Shown piece by piece: positions 1 through 5,528 of a stretch of DNA of 5,528 nucleotides (the first letter of the stretch is position 1; the number at the start of each line of letters is the position of its first letter). Made by a program: the position numbers and the translations under genes. The notes under the pieces were generated by a model, which made no database searches, was not told the origin of the DNA, and saw only the letters and a program-made list of their open reading frames with translations. This DNA comes from Alphaproteobacteria bacterium (GTDB lineage: Bacteria > Pseudomonadota > Alphaproteobacteria > Sphingomonadales > SMXR01). The DNA lies in assembly GCA_004356215.1 (NCBI GenBank), contig SMXR01000080.1, forward strand, positions 1 to 5,528, in the 5' to 3' direction.

Positions 1-360
1 GAACCCCTGCGGGTTATGCACTGCCATTGCCCGTCGTGCCGCAAGGCAACAGGCGCGGCGTTTGCCACCTTTGTGGATTATGCAAGCGATAGCGTAACTT
101 TTACCGGTACTGGCATGAAAACCTATGCCTCTTCACCGGGTGTCACGCGCCGGTTTTGTGGCGAGTGCGGGTCCACTATCAGTTATCAGGGCGACAACTG
201 GCCAGACGAGATCAACATTAGTCTTGGTTTTTTTGACAACCCTAAGGTATTCACCCCGCAATCACACTGTTATGTGAAAACAGCACTGCCATGGTTGCAC
301 ATGGATGATGGCTTGCCTAAAGTCAAAACGTTTTCTACGGAAGAACAAGATGGAGAATAA
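1..360 (+). CDS. GFA/CENP-V family zinc-binding protein, 5' end missing
   Basis: The reading frame is open from the first base of the window, so the Met codon at 16 is internal and the true start lies upstream. The 119 visible residues carry two cysteine clusters of the GFA (glutathione-dependent formaldehyde-activating enzyme-like) fold: CHCPSCRKATGA (Cys at window residues 8, 10 and 13) and FCGECGS (Cys 53 and 56). In the family these bind zinc. Members usually have about 120-150 residues and begin with a further GxCxCG-like cluster, so only some 10-25 residues should be missing. No signal peptide can be assessed, and the protein is probably cytosolic. The family name comes from an early report of glutathione/formaldehyde chemistry; most members have no proven reaction, so no substrate is assigned. 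The stop codon is 1 base before the preferred start of the DUF885 gene, so it is probably the upstream gene of the same operon. Family assignment is strong; function is unknown. Confidence 0.87.
   Translation, partial: EPLRVMHCHCPSCRKATGAAFATFVDYASDSVTFTGTGMKTYASSPGVTRRFCGECGSTISYQGDNWPDEINISLGFFDNPKVFTPQSHCYVKTALPWLHMDDGLPKVKTFSTEEQDGE
352..355 (+). promoter_or_regulatory. Shine-Dalgarno GGAG for the DUF885 gene
   Basis: GGAG lies inside the last codons of the GFA gene, 6 bases before the ATG at 362. This favours the start at 362 over the in-frame ATGs at 305, 308 and 350. The ATG at 350 has a weaker GGAA 7 bases upstream (339-342) and cannot be excluded; it would add only four residues (MENK). 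Confidence 0.6.
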
Positions 361-361
361 G

Positions 362-2140
362 ATGATAAAGATGTTGTTGAAGGTGGTAATTTTAGGCCTG
401 TTTATTGGGTTGAATGCCCCGGCATTTGCCGATGAGACAGAAAACCTTCACCAGCTGTTCGGCGACGAATGGGCCCAGCGCCTGGAAGACAACCCCCTAA
501 CCGCGACCTATACCGGCGCAGAGGGCTATAATGACAAACTGCGCTCCGTAACCCCCGAAACCAAAAAGCGCCAAATGGAACAAGACCAGGCCTTTCTGGA
601 CCGGTTGAATGCGATTGACCGCAGTGCCTTAAGCGTTTCTGATCAGCTCAACTACGATTTGTTTGCCTATACCCTTGAAAGCAATATTTCGCTGGGTGCA
701 TTCCGCGGCTGGCGGGTGCCGTTCCTGGCGGATTTCGGGTTTTATTCGGAAGTTATGTCACTTGCCGACAATGTGCCGCTCAGAACCGTCAAGGATTATG
801 AAGATTATATCGCCCGGTTAAATGAGGCACCCAGGTTCTTTGCGGAAAATATTACAAATATGCAAACCGGCATTGCAGAAGGTTTCATTGCCCCGCGGGT
901 GATCGTTGGCCGGGTTATCCCGGCGCTGGCAACCCAACTCTATGAAAGCGCAGAGGACAGTTCTTATTTTGCCCCCTTCAACGATTTTCCGGGAACCTTC
1001 GGGGACGACGCCAAGGCCCGCCTTTCCGCTGCTGGAAAAACCGTTATCGAGGAAAGCGTGCTGCCGGCGTTCCGCGATCTTTATGACTTTTTTGTTGACG
1101 AGTATGAACCGGCTTCACGCGATAGCATTGGTATTTCAGATGCCCCCGGTGGCGGGGAGTATTATGCCGCCCTGGTTAAAAACTATACTACCCTTGATAT
1201 CACCCCCGACGAGATACACCAGATCGGCCTGGATGAAGTTCTGCGCATCCGCAGTGAAATGGAAGCGATTATCGACCGCCTGGGGTTCGAAGGAAGTTTT
1301 GCTGAATTCCTGGAATTCCTGCGCACTGACCCCCAGTTTTATGCCCAGACGCCGCGCCAGCTTTTGGCCGAGGCATCGTACCATGCCAAGCGCATCGATG
1401 GTCAAATGCCAAAGTTTTTCGGCAACCTGCCGCGGCTTTCCTACGGGGTTCGGGCGGTGCCAGATGACATTGCCCCGGCCTATACCACCGGGCGCTATTG
1501 GGGTGGATCCCTAAAGAACGGCATCGCCGGCAATTACATGGTCAACACCTATGCCCTCGACAAGCGCCCGCTTTATACCCTGCCCGCGCTTACCCTGCAT
1601 GAAGGGGTGCCGGGCCATCACCACCAGATTTCGCTTACCCAGGAAATGGAAGGTGTCCCGGAATTCAGGAAAAACATGTATCTTTCAGCGTTCGGTGAAG
1701 GCTGGGGGCTGTACACCGAAAAGCTTGGCGTTGAAATGGGTATTTATGAAGACGATTATCAAAACTTTGGCCGCCTGACCTATGAAATGTGGCGCGCCGG
1801 GCGCCTGGTTGTCGATACCGGCATCCATTGGCGGGGCTGGAGCCGCGAAGATGCCGTCGCTTTGTTCGTTGAAAACTCGGCGCTATCAACCCACAATATC
1901 AATACCGAGGTCGACCGCTATATTTCATGGCCGGGACAGGCCTTGTCCTACAAGATGGGCGAACTGAAAATTTGGGAACTGCGTCGCCGCGCCGAAGAGG
2001 CGCTCGGGGTAGATTTTGATATACGCGATTTCCATGATGCGATACTGGCCAACGGGTCGATACCCTTGAGCCTTCTTGAAAAGAAAATTGATGAATTTAT
2101 TGCCGAAAACCAGATCCAAAACCAAACCCAGGGAGAGTAA
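362..2140 (+). CDS. Exported DUF885 family metallopeptidase-like protein
   Basis: This 592-residue protein begins with a Sec signal peptide: basic start MIKMLLK, a hydrophobic core to about residue 17, and likely signal peptidase I cleavage after APAFA (residue 23). There is no lipobox, so it should be a soluble periplasmic or secreted protein. The rest matches the DUF885 (PF05960) pattern. A GRYWGG/NYMVNTY segment (about 378-397) leads into HEGVPGHHHQ at 413-422, followed by GEGWGLYTE at 445-453 and a C-terminal block EVDRYISWPGQALSYK at 516-531. His413, Glu414 and His419 or His420, with Glu446 downstream, form a gluzincin-like zinc site. The metal role is inferred from the family, and the physiological substrate is unknown to me. 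Length is normal for the family. The gene follows the GFA gene by 1 base and precedes the M28 peptidase gene by 3 bases, which suggests joint peptide breakdown outside the cytoplasm. The start at 362 is chosen for its GGAG and its compact signal peptide. Confidence 0.92.
   Translation: MIKMLLKVVILGLFIGLNAPAFADETENLHQLFGDEWAQRLEDNPLTATYTGAEGYNDKLRSVTPETKKRQMEQDQAFLDRLNAIDRSALSVSDQLNYDLFAYTLESNISLGAFRGWRVPFLADFGFYSEVMSLADNVPLRTVKDYEDYIARLNEAPRFFAENITNMQTGIAEGFIAPRVIVGRVIPALATQLYESAEDSSYFAPFNDFPGTFGDDAKARLSAAGKTVIEESVLPAFRDLYDFFVDEYEPASRDSIGISDAPGGGEYYAALVKNYTTLDITPDEIHQIGLDEVLRIRSEMEAIIDRLGFEGSFAEFLEFLRTDPQFYAQTPRQLLAEASYHAKRIDGQMPKFFGNLPRLSYGVRAVPDDIAPAYTTGRYWGGSLKNGIAGNYMVNTYALDKRPLYTLPALTLHEGVPGHHHQISLTQEMEGVPEFRKNMYLSAFGEGWGLYTEKLGVEMGIYEDDYQNFGRLTYEMWRAGRLVVDTGIHWRGWSREDAVALFVENSALSTHNINTEVDRYISWPGQALSYKMGELKIWELRRRAEEALGVDFDIRDFHDAILANGSIPLSLLEKKIDEFIAENQIQNQTQGE
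2131..2137 (+). promoter_or_regulatory. Shine-Dalgarno GGGAGAG for the M28 peptidase gene
   Basis: A purine-rich GGGAGAG overlaps the final codons of the DUF885 gene; the GGAG core ends 8 bases before the ATG at 2144. It supports this start and translation from the same message as the upstream gene. Confidence 0.65.
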
Positions 2141-2143
2141 AGT

Positions 2144-3751
2144 ATGGTCCGATATTTTTTAGTATTTTTAGGTATTTTGGTCGGTTTTAACGCCTCAGCG
2201 TTGGCCGAAGAACAGATCGATCTTGATGTCATTAACCAGATCCGCGATGAAGGCTTCAACCATTCCGAGGTGGTTGAGACCCTGCGCCATTTAACCGATG
2301 AAATCGGGCCGCGGCTGACCGGATCTCCGCAGATGAAGGCGGCCAACGACTGGACGCTGGCAAAATTTGAGGAATGGGGATTGAAAAATGGCACTCTCCA
2401 GCCTTATGAATTTGGCCGCGGCTGGACCGTTGAAAAATCCCACGTCCGGATGATTACACCCCGGGCTGACCAGCTTTACGCTTTTCCCTTCGCCTGGACA
2501 GTGGGGACCGGTGGCCCGATCAGCGGTGAAGTGGTTTTGGCAAAAATCGAATCCGAGGAGGATTTTGAAAATTACCAGGGCCAGCTCGAAGGGAAAATAG
2601 TTTTTTTCGACGAAGCTGATTACTGGAACGAACCGTCGAACAATGTTTTTCATCGCCTGACAGACGAGGAACTTGAGGAGGCAAAGGACTTTCCCCTTCC
2701 GGGCGAGAAAGTGAAGATTTCCGCCTTTGAGAAAAGGATAAATCTCATTCCATTTCGGATCAAACGGGTGCAATTCCTGAAACAGGAGGGGGCGCTGGCG
2801 ATTATCAGACTTTCCCGCCGCGAGGCCCACCTGCTGGAACCTTCCGCTTACCTTTTTGGCACGGATAATACTTTTGCCCTGCCGATTATAAATATGGCCA
2901 GCGAACACTATAACCGGATTGTCCGCCTGGTTGAAAACAAGCGGGTGGTTGAGCTGGAAATTGATATCGCAACGACTTTTTATGATGACGACCCGATGGC
3001 CTATAACACCATCGCTGAAATCCCCGGGGAAGGCCGAAATCCTGAAATTGTCATGGCTGGCGCGCATCTTGATAGTTGGTTCATCGGTGATGGTGCCGTA
3101 GACAATGGCGCCGGGTCGGCGGTGGTTATGGAAGCCATGCGCATCCTTGCCAGTCTTCCTGGTTTCAAACCGAAGCGGACAATCCGGGCGGCGCTTTGGA
3201 GCGGGGAAGAACAATGCCTGTGCGGCGCTTTTGCCTATGTCCGGGAAAATTTTGCCGATCGGCCCATACCGGAGGGATTGGCCCCGAATTCCATAGAATT
3301 TTTCTTTAAATATAAAGACAACTGGCCGATAACCACCAAGCCCGACCATGCCCGTTTTTCGGCATATTTTAATGTCGACAATGGCTCAGGAAAAATTCGT
3401 GGAATTTATAGTCAAGGCAATGTCGCCACCGCGGAAATTTTTAGAGCGTGGTTCAAACCTTTCCATGACCTTGGCGCCAAAACCGTTGTCACCCGGCCCA
3501 CCGGGGGAACCGATCATTTAGCCTTCCAGTTGATGGGGCTTCCGGCCTACCAGTTTATCCAAGACCCGCTGGATTATGGCGCGCGGCTGCACCACACTCA
3601 GCTCGATACCTTTGATCATATAGTGCCCGAAGATTTGAAACAGGCCTCGGTCATCCTCGCCAGTTTTCTCTATCTCGCCGCCATGCGTGATGAGCCATTG
3701 CCAAGAAAGCCATTGCCCAAGAAGCCGAAAAGAGTTCCTGAAGAAGAGTAG
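2144..3751 (+). CDS. Exported M28 zinc peptidase, carboxypeptidase Q-like, with PA-type insert
   Basis: This 535-residue protein starts with a Sec signal peptide (hydrophobic core 4-15, likely cleavage after ASALA, residue 21). The N-terminal motif LTDEIGPRLTGSP (50-62) is typical of carboxypeptidase Q-like M28 enzymes. A PA-type domain spans roughly 125-262. The catalytic domain follows, with the expected two-zinc ligand set: His308 in AHLDSW, Asp320 in GAVDNGAG, catalytic Glu355 and ligand Glu356 in WSGEEQ, Asp412 in YFNVDNGSG and His484 in LHHTQLDTFD. All key residues are present, so an active amino- or carboxypeptidase on small peptides is expected; which of the two cannot be told from sequence. 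Oddly, Cys358 and Cys360 (EEQCLCG) are the only cysteines in the protein and sit beside the active site, where relatives usually have EEQGL-type sequence. The C-terminus is a Pro/Lys-rich tail with a short tandem repeat ending in EEE. The gene lies 3 bases after the DUF885 gene and converges on the cupin gene. Confidence 0.94.
   Translation: MVRYFLVFLGILVGFNASALAEEQIDLDVINQIRDEGFNHSEVVETLRHLTDEIGPRLTGSPQMKAANDWTLAKFEEWGLKNGTLQPYEFGRGWTVEKSHVRMITPRADQLYAFPFAWTVGTGGPISGEVVLAKIESEEDFENYQGQLEGKIVFFDEADYWNEPSNNVFHRLTDEELEEAKDFPLPGEKVKISAFEKRINLIPFRIKRVQFLKQEGALAIIRLSRREAHLLEPSAYLFGTDNTFALPIINMASEHYNRIVRLVENKRVVELEIDIATTFYDDDPMAYNTIAEIPGEGRNPEIVMAGAHLDSWFIGDGAVDNGAGSAVVMEAMRILASLPGFKPKRTIRAALWSGEEQCLCGAFAYVRENFADRPIPEGLAPNSIEFFFKYKDNWPITTKPDHARFSAYFNVDNGSGKIRGIYSQGNVATAEIFRAWFKPFHDLGAKTVVTRPTGGTDHLAFQLMGLPAYQFIQDPLDYGARLHHTQLDTFDHIVPEDLKQASVILASFLYLAAMRDEPLPRKPLPKKPKRVPEEE
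3695..3724 (+). repeat. Short tandem repeat encoding PLPRK-PLPKK at the M28 C-terminus
   Basis: Two 15-base units share GCCATTGCC (3694-3702 and 3709-3717) followed by an A-rich stretch. In frame they encode PLPRK then PLPKK (residues 518-527), continuing into PKRVPEEE. This lies after the last recognisable M28 motif, so it is a basic, probably disordered tail. Too short to be a mobile-element or array repeat. Confidence 0.6.
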
Positions 3752-3754
3752 GGT

Positions 3755-4087
3755 TTAGCTTTTATCGCCGCCTTTGGGGCCGTAGAAGATAACCCAGAGC
3801 GACAGGTCATCGGAAAAGTCAAGGAAGCGGTGATCGGCACCCGCCGGGGCAAACAACACATCACCAACGACAAAAGACTTGGTCTCGCCTGCGCATATAA
3901 AATCCCCGGAGCCGGTGACAACGACATAAACTTCATCGCGGGTATGGGGGGTTTGGCTATCCTTTCCCCGGGGTTGGTAAAGCTCAATTTCCAGCTCGCC
4001 GCGCTCCCAGGCCCCAATAAAAGGCTTGTCGTGGCCTTGAAGGGCCTTTTGCACCGCTTGGTGCGCCAGCCACTTGCCTTTATTCAT
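3755..4087 (-). CDS. Small single-domain cupin protein
   Basis: This 110-residue protein has no signal peptide and is expected in the cytoplasm. It is a single cupin_2-type barrel. Motif 1 is PHTRDEVYVVVTGSG (47-61), giving His48 and Glu52. Motif 2 is GDVLFAPAGADHRF (75-88), giving His86. These three would bind a divalent metal. The position of the usual first His of the HxH pair is Thr46, which as I recall is common in the PHxxDEVYVV subgroup and so not a defect. The end, WVIFYGPKGGD, also resembles that subgroup. Substrate and reaction are unknown; such proteins may be small enzymes or ligand-binding proteins. Its ATG overlaps the TGA of the upstream Kelch gene (ATGA at 4087-4084) and has a GGAGG 6 bases upstream, so translation is probably coupled. 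It ends 3 bases from the stop of the convergent M28 gene. Family confidence is high. Confidence 0.9.
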   Translation of the reverse strand: MNKGKWLAHQAVQKALQGHDKPFIGAWERGELEIELYQPRGKDSQTPHTRDEVYVVVTGSGDFICAGETKSFVVGDVLFAPAGADHRFLDFSDDLSLWVIFYGPKGGDKS

Positions 4088-5187
4088 TCTTTTCCTCCAC
4101 CGGTCAGTTCAAACCAGCTGACTACATCTGAAACTTCCTGGCCCTCAACCATGCCGCCAAGGGTGTAAAACCGTCCATTCACCTCTAATAGGCCGCGGTG
4201 GTCCATGGTCGCGAACAGTTTTTCACCATAAAGTCGCCATCTGCCATGCCTTAAGTCATAGCCGAACACCGAGGCCGAGGGCTTGCTGGGAATGTCATCA
4301 TAACCGATCCCGTTATAATTGTAGGGATTGGCGCTGCCGCCCGCGAACACCACCAGGTTCCTGCTCAGAAATCCGGTGGCCGCCATACGGTAAAGCGGAT
4401 TGCCAGGGTGAGCCCGGATCGCTTGCCAAACGATCACCGCCGGGTCGGTTTCATCGATGGTGCCAAGATAAACTTCGTCACTGGTGGCAAACCTCGCAGC
4501 CCCAACGACGCCGTCCAAAACCTTGACGCCATCAGCGATAATCATGCGATTGCCGACAATTCCACCGGCATGGCCGAACACCGGGGCGCCGGGATAGGGG
4601 GTGGCCACAAACCAGCGATCTTCTGCGGTGTCAAAGACCTGGACATCCGCAACGTTGGCGCTGTCGTGCCAGCCGCTGACCAGGTAAATATAGCGATCCT
4701 GGTAGAGCAGGGCGACGCTGTCATCAACCGGAACGGGGATCGGGCTCATCTCGGTATAGGTGCGCTGGATCGGGTCATAGGCGAACACTTCTGGGGTAGA
4801 AATTTCATCGCCATCACCAGCGACGGTATAACCGCCAAAAAGATAAATTGTATTGCCTGCGGTGACTGCGACACTGGCCAGCCGGTTTTTGCCCCCGGGC
4901 AATGACGGCAGGTCGCGCGCCCATTGTTCGGTTACGTTAACGGCATAGGCGCGGGCGTGGATATCAGTGCGGGTTTTGCCCATCCCGAGGCCGGAAAATG
5001 AAAACAAATAGACCTCCCCGTCAAGCGTGGCTTTAGCCACCGCGTTGTTGCTGGCGGGGTCGGGAAGATGGGCAATTATCTCAGTTTTTAGCGAGCTAAC
5101 AGGGATGTCTTCGGTTCCCGTGGGCAGCAAAAGAAACAGGACCGTAAAACCCAAAATCGCAAACAAAATATAGTGTTTCAGGCGCAT
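4084..5187 (-). CDS. Exported or membrane-anchored Kelch-repeat beta-propeller protein
   Basis: This 367-residue protein begins MRLKHY followed by a hydrophobic stretch to about residue 21. No clear AxA cleavage site follows (LLLPTGTED), so it is either a poorly defined signal peptide or an uncleaved anchor holding the domain in the periplasm. The remainder shows about six Kelch-like blades, each a hydrophobic strand ending in Gly-Gly or a variant, then an aromatic strand. Examples are IYLFGGYTV (about 114-122) with FAYDPIQRTY; YIYLVSGWHD (166-175) with VFDTAEDRW; LVVFAGGSANPYN (278-290) with FGYDLRHGRW; and FYTLGGMVEG (340-349) closing the ring. Length fits one six-bladed propeller. NanM-type sialate epimerases share this architecture, but I see nothing that proves that activity; a binding or scaffold role is equally possible. 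The start at 5187 has only a distant GAGG (5201-5204, 13 bases away). It is the first gene of a coupled pair with the cupin and is divergent from the PepSY-like gene. Confidence 0.85.
   Translation of the reverse strand: MRLKHYILFAILGFTVLFLLLPTGTEDIPVSSLKTEIIAHLPDPASNNAVAKATLDGEVYLFSFSGLGMGKTRTDIHARAYAVNVTEQWARDLPSLPGGKNRLASVAVTAGNTIYLFGGYTVAGDGDEISTPEVFAYDPIQRTYTEMSPIPVPVDDSVALLYQDRYIYLVSGWHDSANVADVQVFDTAEDRWFVATPYPGAPVFGHAGGIVGNRMIIADGVKVLDGVVGAARFATSDEVYLGTIDETDPAVIVWQAIRAHPGNPLYRMAATGFLSRNLVVFAGGSANPYNYNGIGYDDIPSKPSASVFGYDLRHGRWRLYGEKLFATMDHRGLLEVNGRFYTLGGMVEGQEVSDVVSWFELTGGGKE
4094..4098 (-). promoter_or_regulatory. Shine-Dalgarno GGAGG for the cupin gene
   Basis: GGAGG on the minus strand lies inside the last codons of the Kelch gene, 6 bases before the cupin ATG. 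It is the strongest ribosome binding site in the window, and it confirms the overlapping ATGA start. Confidence 0.75.
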
Positions 5188-5293
5188 GGCACCGTTATAT
5201 CCTCAAATCAGGGGCTTTTTACACCCCTTGTTGTACAATAGGATAAATATTCTGTTCATTTGTGGTTCACTAGGGGTATGTAAGACTGGCACC
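5188..5293. promoter_or_regulatory. Divergent intergenic region between Kelch and PepSY-like genes
   Basis: This 106-base gap is the only real intergenic space in the window and must hold promoters for both outward-facing genes unless the plus-strand gene is served from elsewhere. It is more AT-rich in the middle (about 5231-5260). I could not settle on a good sigma70 -35/-10 pair on either strand. For the plus strand, TATGTA at 5277-5282 with TTCATT at 5255-5260 (16-base spacing) is a weak candidate and would leave almost no leader. The gap also contains a short palindrome and G/C-run inverted repeats. Confidence 0.45.
5231..5238. other. 8-base palindrome TTGTACAA, possible operator
   Basis: TTGTACAA is a perfect palindrome near the middle of the divergent gap. 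It is flanked by ACCCCT at 5223-5228 and its exact reverse complement AGGGGT at 5272-5277. A dimeric regulator could bind here to control one or both genes, but a palindrome this short could be chance. Confidence 0.25.
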
Positions 5294-5528
5294 ATGAAAA
5301 TGATACGAACCATATTTTTGGGGCTTGCCGCCCTGTTTTTTGTGATAGCGGTACCTGAACCGGGGGCTGCCAAGCAAGATCAGGACGAAGCCCAAAAAGC
5401 CCGGAAAAGAGGTGACACTCTTTCGTATGGCGAGATAAAGCGCCGTGCCGAAAGCCAGTTCACGGGCCGGGTGGTCTGGCAAGACCTGCGCAGGACCAAG
5501 GCCGGTTGGGTTTATGTCCTCAGACTCC
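5294..5528 (+). CDS. Exported PepSY-like small protein, 3' end missing
   Basis: The frame runs open from ATG 5294 to the window end, giving 78 residues plus one base. It starts with MKMIRTIFLGLAALFFVIAV, a clear signal peptide with likely cleavage near PGAA (residue 26), then a charged linker (KQDQDEAQKARKRGD). From about residue 40 it reads GDTLSYGEIKRRAE, then GRVVWQDL and GWVYVLRL (71-78). This resembles periplasmic PepSY-domain proteins of Proteobacteria: a helix preceded by 'L.eI...', then two strands of the form 'GRVl...' and 'gWvYevrll'. Such proteins often sit beside two-component regulator genes, so a response regulator or sensor kinase gene may follow downstream; that is a prediction. 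No good Shine-Dalgarno precedes 5294 or the next in-frame ATG at 5300, so the exact start is uncertain. The domain call is tentative because the rest is missing. Confidence 0.72.
   Translation, partial: MKMIRTIFLGLAALFFVIAVPEPGAAKQDQDEAQKARKRGDTLSYGEIKRRAESQFTGRVVWQDLRRTKAGWVYVLRL

Noticed and set aside
305..361. Earlier in-frame starts (305, 308, 350) for the DUF885 gene
   Set aside because: 305 and 308 would place a long basic extension before the signal peptide and overlap the GFA gene deeply without an SD. 350 is possible but has a weaker SD than 362.
2153..2190. T-rich, repeat-like stretch just after the M28 start that resembles a terminator tail or tandem repeat
   Set aside because: It encodes the hydrophobic core of the signal peptide (FLVFLGILVGF). 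Phe/Leu/Val codons explain the T-richness, and no hairpin precedes it.
2291..3349. Long minus-strand open frame (352 codons) opposite the M28 gene
   Set aside because: It is a shadow: the plus strand encodes a complete M28 peptidase with all zinc ligands and a good SD, and the antisense translation shows no recognisable motif.
3751..3795. GGGTT (3751-3755) and AACCC (3791-3795) as a bidirectional terminator
   Set aside because: A 5-base stem with a 35-base loop and no adjoining T-run is not a credible intrinsic terminator.
3941..3951. Cupin lacking the first His of the HxH motif (Thr46) as a sign of a degenerate protein
   Set aside because: His48, Glu52 and His86 are present and the PHxxDEVYVV form is, as I recall, common in small cupins, so the protein looks intact.
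4408..4905. Plus-strand open frame of 165 codons inside the Kelch gene
   Set aside because: It lies entirely opposite the propeller coding sequence, whose Kelch blades are clear on the minus strand. No SD or domain supports the plus-strand product.
5270..5482. Minus-strand open frame of 70 codons at the right end
   Set aside because: It runs opposite the PepSY-like gene, which has a clear signal peptide. The antisense product has no recognisable feature.

Overview
The window looks like an ordinary chromosomal stretch of a Gram-negative bacterium, most likely a moderate-GC alphaproteobacterium. That placement is an inference. It rests on several Sec-type signal peptides, the flavour of the PepSY-like and cupin proteins, and dense gene packing. 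No marker gene is present to confirm it. Coding density is very high, and the only real intergenic gap is about 106 bases (5188-5293). I see no tRNA, rRNA, CRISPR array, insertion sequence or phage gene.

Left block, plus strand (1-3751): the 3' part of a GFA/CENP-V-type zinc protein, cut by the window edge, is followed after 1 base by an exported DUF885 metallopeptidase-like protein. After another 3 bases comes an exported M28 peptidase of the carboxypeptidase Q-like type with a PA-type insert. The spacing and Shine-Dalgarno sequences suggest one transcript. The two exported enzymes plausibly act together on peptides in the periplasm. The GFA protein is probably cytosolic and may be only a passenger.

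Middle and right block, minus strand (3755-5187): an exported or membrane-anchored six-bladed Kelch propeller protein is translated first. Its stop codon overlaps the start of a small cytosolic cupin in an ATGA arrangement, so the two are probably translationally coupled. This pair converges on the peptidase operon with only 3 bases between stop codons and no visible terminator.

Far right, plus strand (5294-5528): the start of an exported PepSY-like small protein, truncated by the window edge. It is divergent from the Kelch gene across an AT-richer regulatory gap containing a short palindrome and inverted repeats.

I found no convincing undescribed system. The points most worth a second look are a CxC pair (the only cysteines in the M28 protein) directly beside its catalytic Glu-Glu, and the coupling of an exported propeller to a cytosolic cupin.
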